Source: Bacteroidota bacterium (GTDB lineage: Bacteria; Bacteroidota; Bacteroidia; Chitinophagales; Chitinophagaceae). From it: 17,139 bases of DNA. The notes below the pieces were generated by a model, which had not been told where the DNA came from, searched no databases, and saw only the letters and a list, made by a program, of their open reading frames with translations. The stretch spans positions 1 to 17,139 of the forward strand of contig JAEZJD010000049.1 in assembly GCA_023436425.1 (NCBI GenBank). Direction: 5' to 3'. Made by a program: the position numbers and the translations under genes. Shown here piece by piece: positions 6,177-11,622 of the stretch (position 1 is the first letter of the stretch; each line of letters starts with the position of its first letter).

Positions 6177-6386
6177 ATGTCTAAGACAGTAGATTTTAAA
6201 AAGAGCATTCAGGGATTAAGTGAACAGGACCTACAAGCCCGCATCAAAGAAGATGAAATGCGCTTGAAAAAACTTGAGTTTGCTCATGCAATTTCTCCGT
6301 TGGAAAATCCAATGAGCATAAGGAGTCTGCGAAGAGAATTGTCGCGTTTGAAAACAGAATTAAAAAAGAAGCAATTAAGTGCATAA
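6177..6386 (+). CDS. rpmC: 50S ribosomal protein L29
   Basis: 69 residues, the normal short two-helix hairpin protein (E. coli 63). It reads MSKTVDFKKSIQGLSEQDLQ and ends in the typical RRELSRLKTELKKKQ helix. L29 binds next to L23 at the exit tunnel, near the SRP and trigger-factor docking site. The ATG at 6177 is preferred to an in-frame TTG at 6168, which would add only MNK. The spacer before it holds a strong hairpin; the one after it (80 nt) holds four CTCAAAG repeats. Confidence 0.93.
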   Translation: MSKTVDFKKSIQGLSEQDLQARIKEDEMRLKKLEFAHAISPLENPMSIRSLRRELSRLKTELKKKQLSA

Positions 6387-6428
6387 ACAGCAGTGAGAAG
6401 TAGCAATGATCGGTGAGTAAATCTCCGG

Positions 6429-6456
6429 CTCAAAGCTCAAAACTCAAAGCTCAAAG
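6429..6456 (+). repeat. Four tandem CTCAAAG heptamers before rpsQ
   Basis: CTCAAAG, CTCAAAA, CTCAAAG, CTCAAAG run without gaps (6429-6456), followed by CTTTTAAATT and the rpsQ ATG at 6467. The rest of the 80-nt rpmC-rpsQ spacer shows no clear inverted repeat complementary to the heptamer. Confidence 0.8.
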
Positions 6457-6466
6457 CTTTTAAATT

Positions 6467-6781
6467 ATGGCTGAAGAACAACAACAACAAACTACAGAAT
6501 CTAATTCACCGGCCAGTTCCAGTGAGCTGACACGGAACCTCCGCAAGGAAAGAATTGGAGTGGTGACAAGCAACAAGATGAATAAAACCATCACCGTTGC
6601 AGTAGAAAGAAAAGTGAAGCACCCGATCTATGGTAAGTTCATTAAAAAGACTACCCATTTTCATGCTCACGACGAAAAGAACGAGGCAAGTATCGGAGAT
6701 ACAGTGCGCATCATGGAAACACGTCCGCTAAGCAAAACAAAGCGGTGGAGATTGGTTGAGATTGTAGAGAAGGTAAAATAA
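6467..6781 (+). CDS. rpsQ: 30S ribosomal protein S17 with a Gln/Ser-rich N-terminal extension
   Basis: 104 residues, about 20 more than E. coli S17 (84). The OB-fold core starts near residue 23 (RNLRKERIGVVTSNKMNKTI) and continues through HPIYGKFIKKTTHFHAHDE to SIGDTVRIMETRPLSKTKRW. The first 22 residues (MAEEQQQQTTESNSPASSSE) are low complexity, with four CAA codons in a row. No other Met occurs before residue 38 inside the core, so this start is the only sensible ATG. S17 is a primary 16S rRNA binder needed for 30S assembly. The extension probably protrudes from the subunit, but its role is unknown. Confidence 0.95.
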   Translation: MAEEQQQQTTESNSPASSSELTRNLRKERIGVVTSNKMNKTITVAVERKVKHPIYGKFIKKTTHFHAHDEKNEASIGDTVRIMETRPLSKTKRWRLVEIVEKVK

Positions 6782-6793
6782 TTAAGAAGTTAC

Positions 6794-6821
6794 CAGTTTC
6801 GAGCTATGATTTTCGAGACTG
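6794..6821 (+). repeat. Hairpin in the rpsQ-rplN spacer
   Basis: CAGTTTCGA (6794-6802) pairs with TCGAGACTG (6813-6821), 9 bp with one G-U and a 10-nt loop. It starts 12 nt after the rpsQ stop. The spacer then has TAAAAAGTTTTTA (6831-6843) and a degenerate GCTCAAAGCTAAAA block just before the rplN start. Confidence 0.65.
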
Positions 6822-6884
6822 TGGCATAGATAAAAAGTTTTTAACTGCTCCTAGTTCAAGGCTAAGAGCTCAAAGCTAAAAAAG

Positions 6885-7253
6885 ATGATCCAGCAAGAAT
6901 CCCGTCTGAACGTAGCGGACAATAGTGGTGCAAAAGAAGTTCTTTGTATCCGCGTATTGGGAAACAGTGGTCAGCGTTACGCAGGTGTGGGAGATAAAAT
7001 CGTGGTGACAGTAAAGGATGCCATTCCAGCAGGCGGTATAAAGAAAGGAACGGTTGCAAAAGCAGTAATCGTTCGCACCAAAAATAAACTGCGCCGCAAA
7101 GACGGTTCTTACATCCGCTTCGATGACAACGCCGTTGTGATCCTGAATCAGGCGGACGAGCCAAGAGGCACACGTATTTTCGGACCAGTAGCGAGAGAGC
7201 TTCGTGATAAAGGTTACATGAAAATAATTTCACTGGCTCCGGAAGTGCTATAA
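6885..7253 (+). CDS. rplN: 50S ribosomal protein L14
   Basis: 122 residues, equal to the family norm (E. coli 123). It starts MIQQESRLNVADNSGAKEVL and contains VGDKIVVTVKDAIP, DGSYIRFDDNAVVILN, and the C-terminal PRGTRIFGPVARELRDKGYM. L14 forms part of an intersubunit bridge and is the docking site of the silencing factor RsfS. The ATG at 6885 agrees with homologues. It follows a 103-nt spacer with a hairpin and precedes rplX by 49 nt containing a 6-bp stem (ATCCTG/CAGGAT, 7268-7286). Confidence 0.97.
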   Translation: MIQQESRLNVADNSGAKEVLCIRVLGNSGQRYAGVGDKIVVTVKDAIPAGGIKKGTVAKAVIVRTKNKLRRKDGSYIRFDDNAVVILNQADEPRGTRIFGPVARELRDKGYMKIISLAPEVL

Positions 7254-7302
7254 CAACAACTTAAATCATCCTGGCAGTATCAGGATAAAAAGGCAATTAT
7301 AA

Positions 7303-7635
7303 ATGAAAACAAGATTTAAACCGAAGTACAACATCAGAAAGGGCGATCAGGTGGTTGTTATCGCAGGCGATGATAAAGACCTGACAAAACCACGTCTCGT
7401 GAAAGATGTACTGGTTGATGAAGGAAAGGTGTTGGTTGAAGGTGTAAATATCATCACAAAGCACTCGAAACCTTCTGCGCAAAACACTAAAGGCGGCATC
7501 ATCAAAAGAGAAGCTCCCATTCACATTTCTAACGTAATGCTGTGGGATGGAAAACAAGGTGCCAAAGTGAAGAGAGATGTTCAGGGAGATAAAAAAGTTC
7601 GTGTATCAAAAAAATCCGGGGAGGTAATTAAATAA
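7303..7635 (+). CDS. rplX: 50S ribosomal protein L24
   Basis: 110 residues (E. coli 104). The KOW motif is in the N-terminal third (IRKGDQVVVIAGDDKDLT), followed by VLVEGVNIITKHSKPSAQNT and KGGIIKREAPIHISNVMLWD. L24 is one of the assembly initiators of the 50S subunit and binds the 5' end of 23S rRNA near the tunnel exit. Its TAA stop overlaps the rplE start by one base (TAATG), so translation of the two is likely coupled. Confidence 0.96.
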   Translation: MKTRFKPKYNIRKGDQVVVIAGDDKDLTKPRLVKDVLVDEGKVLVEGVNIITKHSKPSAQNTKGGIIKREAPIHISNVMLWDGKQGAKVKRDVQGDKKVRVSKKSGEVIK

Positions 7636-8207
7636 TGGCAACAGCAACAGCGGCTTATACTCCGAGATTAAAAGACAAGTATAAAAGCGAAGTTATTCCT
7701 GCTTTAATGAAGCGTTTTGGTTACAAATCGGTAATGCAGGTTCCCAAGCTCGAAAAAATAGCCATTAACCGCGGGGTTAACGGTGCAGTGAACGATAAAA
7801 AATTAATTGACATTGCTATTGAAGAACTGACAACGATCAGTGGTCAAAAAGCAGTAGCAACAATGTCAAAAAAGGATATCTCCAACTTTAAGCTTCGCAA
7901 AAACATGCCTATTGGTGCAAGAGTCACGTTGCGCGGCGAGAAAATGTATGAATTCCTTGACAGGTTAATTGCAGTAGCACTTCCACGTGTCCGCGATTTC
8001 AAAGGAATCAATGAAAAATCATTTGACGGTCGTGGTAACTACACAATGGGCGTTACGGAGCAGATCATTTTCCCTGAGATCGACATTGACAAAGTCAATC
8101 GTATCACGGGTATGGATATCACTTTTGTAACAACCGCACAAACCGATGAAGAGGCGTACGAGTTGTTGAAAGAGTTGGGAATGCCTTTTAAAAACATTAA
8201 AAAGTAA
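7635..8207 (+). CDS. rplE: 50S ribosomal protein L5
   Basis: 190 residues (E. coli 179; a few extra residues at the N terminus, MATATAAYTP). Core motifs are RLKDKYKSEVIPALMKRFGY, KLEKIAINRGV, ARVTLRGEKMYEFLDRLI, FKGINEKSFDGRGNYTMGV and IDIDKVNRITGMDI. L5 binds 5S rRNA with L18 and contacts P-site tRNA and S13 across the subunit interface. The ATG overlaps the rplX stop (TAATG), and rpsN begins only nine bases after the stop, so rplX-rplE-rpsN is the most compact block of the cluster. Confidence 0.97.
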   Translation: MATATAAYTPRLKDKYKSEVIPALMKRFGYKSVMQVPKLEKIAINRGVNGAVNDKKLIDIAIEELTTISGQKAVATMSKKDISNFKLRKNMPIGARVTLRGEKMYEFLDRLIAVALPRVRDFKGINEKSFDGRGNYTMGVTEQIIFPEIDIDKVNRITGMDITFVTTAQTDEEAYELLKELGMPFKNIKK

Positions 8208-8216
8208 AAAACAAAC

Positions 8217-8486
8217 ATGGCTAAAGAATCAGTAAAAGCCAGGCAGCGCAAAAGGGAAAGAATGGTAGCTCAATATGCAGAAAAAAGAGCTGCATTGAAA
8301 GCCGCCGGCGACTGGAAAGCTTTGGATGAATTACCAAAGAATTCTTCTAAGGTGCGTCTGAAGAATCGTTGCCAAATGTCGGGCAGACCGCGTGGATATT
8401 ATCGCTATTTCGGAATATCCAGAATCGCTCTTCGCGACATGGCACTCAACGGCACAATACCGGGAGTGAAAAAAGCAAGCTGGTAG
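8217..8486 (+). CDS. rpsN: 30S ribosomal protein S14, zinc-independent (C-minus) type
   Basis: 89 residues with start MAKESVKARQRKRERMVAQY and C-terminal RLKNRCQMSGRPRGYYRYFG plus RDMALNGTIPGVKKASW. Length and sequence match the long S14 form that lacks the CxxC...CxxC zinc motif; only one Cys is present. S14 sits in the 30S head next to S3 and S10. It is nine bases from rplE and 67 nt from rpsH. Confidence 0.96.
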   Translation: MAKESVKARQRKRERMVAQYAEKRAALKAAGDWKALDELPKNSSKVRLKNRCQMSGRPRGYYRYFGISRIALRDMALNGTIPGVKKASW

Positions 8487-8514
8487 TATTGTCAATTAAC
8501 AATTCAAACAAATT

Positions 8515-8546
8515 CCAATTGCTCCAGAAAATTGGGGTGTAGGAGG
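8515..8546 (+). promoter_or_regulatory. Hairpin and strong Shine-Dalgarno before rpsH
   Basis: CCAATT/AATTGG (8515-8520/8530-8535) forms a 6-bp stem. AGGAGG (8541-8546) lies 7 nt before the rpsH ATG, a textbook SD in sequence and spacing. It is the only clear, well-placed SD seen in the ribosomal cluster, where the other starts rely on A-rich upstream sequence. Confidence 0.75.
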
Positions 8547-8553
8547 ACAAAAT

Positions 8554-8952
8554 ATGGTAACAGATCCTATTGCAGATTTCCTTACAAGAATCCGTAATGC
8601 GCAAATGGCAGGTCACAGAATAGTAGAGATTCCTGCTTCTAATTTGAAAAAGCGTATGACAGAAATCCTGTACAATCAGGGTTACATTTTGAAGTACAAA
8701 TTTGAAGATGATAATAAGCAAGGTCTTATTAAAATAGCGTTGAAGTACGATGCTCAAACTAAACAGCCGGCAATTCAATCGCTCGAAAGAGTCAGCCGTC
8801 CTGGTCTGCGCACGTACGCAAAACCCGGTGAGTTCCGCCGCGTGAAAAACGGATTGGGTATTGCTATTGTCTCCACTTCACGAGGAGTGTTGACAGATAA
8901 AGAAGCAAAGGCGCAGAATGTTGGCGGAGAAGTTCTTTGCTACGTATATTAA
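8554..8952 (+). CDS. rpsH: 30S ribosomal protein S8
   Basis: 132 residues (E. coli 130). It starts MVTDPIADFLTRIRNAQMAG and has VSRPGLRTYAKPGEFRRVKN and the C-terminal GIAIVSTSRGVLTDKEAKAQ with GGEVLCYVY. S8 binds the central domain of 16S rRNA; in E. coli it also represses the spc operon by binding mRNA near rplE. Whether that happens here cannot be told. The gene has the strongest ribosome-binding site of the window (AGGAGG, 7-nt spacing), which fixes the start. A 156-nt spacer separates it from rplF. Confidence 0.97.
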   Translation: MVTDPIADFLTRIRNAQMAGHRIVEIPASNLKKRMTEILYNQGYILKYKFEDDNKQGLIKIALKYDAQTKQPAIQSLERVSRPGLRTYAKPGEFRRVKNGLGIAIVSTSRGVLTDKEAKAQNVGGEVLCYVY

Positions 8953-9108
8953 AACGGCTGCCAGCTTCAGCTTGCAAGCTTCGGGATTTAACTCAAGCTC
9001 ACAGCTCGAAACTCACAGCTACGGTTGCTGATACATTAAGCCGACACGAGAAGGCTGACCGGTCAGTAAACTTTAAACTTGAAACCTTAAACTTTAAACT
9101 TTTTAGAA
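8953..9108 (+). repeat. rpsH-rplF spacer: palindromes and five AAACTTT heptamers
   Basis: AGCTTGCAAGCT (8969-8980) and CTGACCGGTCAG (9055-9066) are perfect 12-nt palindromes. Between them lie degenerate CTCACAG/CTCGAAA units (about 8997-9022). Five tandem heptamers run from 9068 to 9102: AAACTTT, AAACTTG, AAACCTT, AAACTTT, AAACTTT. They end 6 nt before the rplF ATG at 9109. No coding sequence is convincing here. Confidence 0.75.
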
Positions 9109-9663
9109 ATGTCTCGTATAGGTAAAGCACCAATTACAGTTCCTAGTGGCGTTACAGTCACGGTTGGGAAAGATAACGTGGTAACTGTAAAAGGTCCAAA
9201 AGGCGAATTGAAGCAAGCAATTGATCGCGATATTAAAGTGGACGTTCAAGACGGAACGATCAACATCACTCGCCCTACTGATCAAATTCGCCATCGTGCA
9301 TTGCACGGATTATCAAGAGCACTTGTAGCCAATCTGGTGAAAGGTGTAACCGATGGCTATCAAAAGAAACTCGAGCTGATAGGTGTGGGTTTTAAAGCAG
9401 CGAATACCGGCAATGTGTTGGATCTTTCATTAGGCTTTTCGCACAACATCATTTTCGAAGTGCCGAAGGAACTGAAGGTTGCAACAGAGCAGTTGAAAGG
9501 TCAGAATCCGACAATCACTTTGGATGGAATCGACCGACAACTATTAGGTCAGGTTGCTGCGAAACTTCGTAGCCTTCGTAAGCCTGAACCATACAAAGGA
9601 AAAGGTGTTCGCTATTCTGGCGAAGTGGTTCGCAAAAAAGCTGGTAAAGCAGCAGGTAAATAA
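9109..9663 (+). CDS. rplF: 50S ribosomal protein L6
   Basis: 184 residues (E. coli 177). MSRIGKAPITVPSGVTVTVG is the standard start. Both L6 repeats are present: the first with VVTVKGPKGEL, the second with ITLDGIDRQLLGQVAAKLRS and the signature PEPYKGKGVRYSGEVVRKKAGK near the C terminus. L6 lies near the sarcin-ricin loop and factor-binding site and is needed for late 50S assembly. The upstream spacer is 156 nt with five heptamers; the next gene is 107 nt away. Confidence 0.97.
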   Translation: MSRIGKAPITVPSGVTVTVGKDNVVTVKGPKGELKQAIDRDIKVDVQDGTINITRPTDQIRHRALHGLSRALVANLVKGVTDGYQKKLELIGVGFKAANTGNVLDLSLGFSHNIIFEVPKELKVATEQLKGQNPTITLDGIDRQLLGQVAAKLRSLRKPEPYKGKGVRYSGEVVRKKAGKAAGK

Positions 9664-9770
9664 ATTTTTAAGATTTGGAATCGAAGGTGGAGCTACGTTC
9701 AACTTCACAATTTCAAATTTTAAGCATCAATTTCAAATTCACGGCAGAATCGTGAGATAAAGAAAATACA
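9664..9770 (+). repeat. rplF-rplR spacer with repeated CAATTTCAAATT
   Basis: CAATTTCAAATT occurs twice, near 9708 and 9728, about 20 nt apart; each copy contains a self-complementary AATTT/AAATT. TCACG/CGTGA (9739-9743/9751-9755) forms a small stem closer to the rplR start, followed by an A-rich stretch. No terminator or promoter match was seen. Confidence 0.55.
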
Positions 9771-10130
9771 ATGAGAACAGCAGCAAAACTTTCAAGAAGA
9801 CAAAATATTCGCTACCGCATTCGCAGGAAAATTGCGGGTACGGCGCAAAAGCCACGCCTTTCTGTTTTTCGCAGCAACACGGACATTTATGTTCAGCTGA
9901 TTGATGACGATAATGCAGTAACGCTTGCTGCTGCTTCGTCCAGGGACAAGGACATTGCCGCACAGGCTGGAAACAAAACTGAAAAAGGCAAGTTGGTCGG
10001 TCAGGCAATTGCACGTAAGGCCAAAGAGTTGGGATTTGAAAATGTGATTTTCGATCGCGGCGGCAACTTGTATCATGGTCGCGTAAAAGCGGTGGCTGAC
10101 GGTGCAAGAGAAGGCGGATTAGTATTCTAA
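9771..10130 (+). CDS. rplR: 50S ribosomal protein L18
   Basis: 119 residues (E. coli 117). The basic N-terminal arm (KLSRRQNIRYRIRRKIAGTA) is followed by RLSVFRSNTDIYVQLIDDD, then GQAIARKAKELGFENVIFDR and YHGRVKAVADGAREGGLVF, the usual C-terminal signature. L18 carries 5S rRNA into the 50S subunit together with L5. The start is the first ATG after a 107-nt spacer and matches homologues. Confidence 0.96.
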   Translation: MRTAAKLSRRQNIRYRIRRKIAGTAQKPRLSVFRSNTDIYVQLIDDDNAVTLAAASSRDKDIAAQAGNKTEKGKLVGQAIARKAKELGFENVIFDRGGNLYHGRVKAVADGAREGGLVF

Positions 10131-10138
10131 CGGAAGAT

Positions 10139-10162
10139 TGAAGATTAATAATTAAGTCTTCA
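10139..10162 (+). repeat. Hairpin in the rplR-rpsE spacer
   Basis: TGAAGATTAA (10139-10148) pairs with TTAA-G-TCTTCA (10152-10162), a 10-bp stem with one bulged G and a TAA loop. It begins nine bases after the rplR stop. No T-run follows. Confidence 0.65.
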
Positions 10163-10203
10163 GTCAATATTCAATCGTACATATTACATCTTAAATAGAC
10201 GAA

Positions 10204-10722
10204 ATGTCAAAAGCAATTTTAAACAGAGTGAAAGCAGGCGACCTTGAATTAAAAGAAAAGGTTGTTGCTATCAATCGTGTGGTAAAAACGACTAAAGGTG
10301 GTCGCACATTTTCTTTTTCTGCACTGGTGGTAGTGGGCAATGGCAATGGAGTTGTCGGTCACGGTCTGGGCAAGGCAAAGGAAGTTCAGGAAGCTATCAC
10401 CAAAGGCATTGAAGATGCAAAGAAAAACCTGATCAAAGTTCCTATTATGCACGGGACAATACCTCACGATCAATGGTCAAAAGAGGGCGCTGCAAAGGTT
10501 TTAATCAAACCGGCTGCTCACGGTACAGGTGTGATCGCGGGAGGTTCCATGCGAGCTGTTTTGGAAAGCGCAGGTGTCACGGACGTGTTGGCAAAGTCAC
10601 TCGGTTCTGCAAATCCGCACAACGTGGTGAAAGCAACATTTAAGGCATTAGCAACTTTGCGTGAACCGATCACTGTTTCCAAAACCAGAAGAGTTGGTCT
10701 GAAGAAAGTATTTAATGGATAG
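10204..10722 (+). CDS. rpsE: 30S ribosomal protein S5
   Basis: 172 residues (E. coli 167). The N-terminal dsRNA-binding-like domain has LKEKVVAINRVVKTTKGGRT, FSFSALVVVGNGNGVVGHGL and GKAKEVQEAITKGIEDAKKN. The C-terminal domain has AAHGTGVIAGGSMRAVLESA and VTDVLAKSLGSANPHNVVKA. S5 lies at the back of the 30S subunit, helps form the mRNA entry channel with S3 and S4, and affects decoding fidelity. The ATG at 10204 fits homologues. The following spacer has the most elaborate heptamer hairpin of the window. Confidence 0.97.
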   Translation: MSKAILNRVKAGDLELKEKVVAINRVVKTTKGGRTFSFSALVVVGNGNGVVGHGLGKAKEVQEAITKGIEDAKKNLIKVPIMHGTIPHDQWSKEGAAKVLIKPAAHGTGVIAGGSMRAVLESAGVTDVLAKSLGSANPHNVVKATFKALATLREPITVSKTRRVGLKKVFNG

Positions 10723-10727
10723 GAAAA

Positions 10728-10805
10728 GTTTAAAGTTCCAAGTTTAAAGTTCAAAGTTCATACGAGCTACAACTTTAAACCTTAAACCTTAAACCTTAAA
10801 CTACT
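10728..10805 (+). repeat. rpsE-rpmD spacer: hairpin of GTTTAAAGTT against AACTTTAAAC heptamers
   Basis: GTTTAAAGTT occurs at 10728-10737 and 10742-10751. AACTTTAAAC at 10771-10780 is its exact complement and begins a heptamer array (AACTTTA, then AACCTTA three times, then AACTACT, to 10805). TTAAAC, complementary to GTTTAA in the left arms, occurs four times: 10775, 10782, 10789, 10796. Many pairing registers are possible. The array ends 5 nt before the rpmD ATG. Confidence 0.8.
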
Positions 10806-10810
10806 TTTCA

Positions 10811-10993
10811 ATGAAAAAAATAAAAATAACGTTAGTAAAAAGTCCGATTGACAGACCTGAGCGTCAAAAGAAAACTTTGGCTGCTCTGGGTTTGAACAAA
10901 TTGAACGCAGCTAAAGAAGTTGAAGCTACTCCACAAATACTTGGCATGGTTCGTAAAGTAGAGCACATGGTAAGTGTGGAGGAAGTGGCATAA
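10811..10993 (+). CDS. rpmD: 50S ribosomal protein L30
   Basis: 60 residues, the normal size of bacterial L30 (E. coli 59). It reads MKKIKITLVKSPIDRPERQK then TLAALGLNKLNAAKEVEATP and ends MVRKVEHMVSVEEVA. The family pattern (ITLVKSPI, ..LGL.K......V, G.....V.H.V.VEE) is complete. L30 contacts 23S rRNA and the 5S region and is absent from some bacterial groups, but is present here in its usual place between rpsE and rplO. Confidence 0.95.
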   Translation: MKKIKITLVKSPIDRPERQKKTLAALGLNKLNAAKEVEATPQILGMVRKVEHMVSVEEVA

Positions 10994-11012
10994 TGCAAAT
11001 GTAAAGTTGAAG

Positions 11013-11044
11013 ATGAAAAATGCACCTTGTTCTGGATTTTTCAT
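11013..11044 (+). repeat. Hairpin in the rpmD-rplO spacer
   Basis: ATGAAAAAT (11013-11021) and ATTTTTCAT (11036-11044) form a 9-bp stem with a 14-nt loop. It can be extended outward imperfectly (AAAGT near 11003 with ACTTT near 11048). A smaller GGGG/CCCC stem (11070-11073/11081-11084) lies nearer to rplO. The sequence after it is A-rich, not T-rich, so a + strand terminator is unlikely. Confidence 0.6.
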
Positions 11045-11104
11045 TCTACTTTTTAATTCATCAAAGCGAGGGGAGAAAAACCCCGTAGAGTAAAAATCAA
11101 AAAA

Positions 11105-11554
11105 ATGAAACTACACGAATTAAGACCTGCAAAAGGCTCAGTACACAAAGAAAAAAGATTAGGTCGCGGTGAAGCTTCCGGACACGGAGGCACTTCTACA
11201 AAAGGTAATAAGGGTGGACAAAGCCGCGCCGGTTATAAAAGGAAAATGGCGCACGAAGGTGGTCAGATGCCTATTCAACGCCGCATACCAAAACGCGGTT
11301 TCAAAAATCCTCACAGAATAGAATACAAAGTTTTCAACCTCGGTCAGATCGATCAGTTGGTGGAAAAGTATGATATCAAAGAATTTACATTAGAAAATCT
11401 TTATGCCAATGGACTGATCAGTCAAACTGATCGCATCAAAATTCTTGGCAACGGAGAGCTCAAAGGCAAAGTCACCTTTAAGGTTAACGCAATCAGCGAC
11501 AAAGCAAAGCAGGCTATCGAATCTGCAGGTGGGTCAGTAGAGTTAGTGAAATAA
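11105..11554 (+). CDS. rplO: 50S ribosomal protein L15
   Basis: 149 residues (E. coli 144). It starts MKLHELRPAKGSVHKEKRLG with the glycine/basic extended arm GRGEASGHGGTSTKGNKGGQ, then MPIQRRIPKRGFKNPHRIEY and the C-terminal globular part ending AIESAGGSVELVK. L15 is a late 50S assembly protein whose arm threads into 23S rRNA. It lies 111 nt after rpmD and 68 nt before secY; a terminator-like hairpin lies in that second gap. Confidence 0.97.
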   Translation: MKLHELRPAKGSVHKEKRLGRGEASGHGGTSTKGNKGGQSRAGYKRKMAHEGGQMPIQRRIPKRGFKNPHRIEYKVFNLGQIDQLVEKYDIKEFTLENLYANGLISQTDRIKILGNGELKGKVTFKVNAISDKAKQAIESAGGSVELVK

Positions 11555-11573
11555 TTTTGACTAAATTGCGAGG

Positions 11574-11604
11574 TTTCGCCTCAGGCGAGATTGTTTTTTC
11601 TTTT
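11574..11604 (+). terminator. Terminator-like hairpin between rplO and secY (possible attenuator)
   Basis: TTTCGCC (11574-11580) pairs with GGCGAGA (11584-11590), 7 bp with one G-U and a TCA loop. It is followed by TTG and then TTTTTTCTTTT (11594-11604). The form is that of a weak intrinsic terminator. Because secY directly follows without a recognisable promoter, partial termination is more likely than a full stop. Confidence 0.5.
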
Positions 11605-11622
11605 AGACCGTAAACTTCTTCC

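Noticed and set aside
9739..10167. 142-codon minus-strand open frame across rplR
   Set aside because: It covers rplR in antisense; rplR matches its family over its full length and the shadow has no domain.
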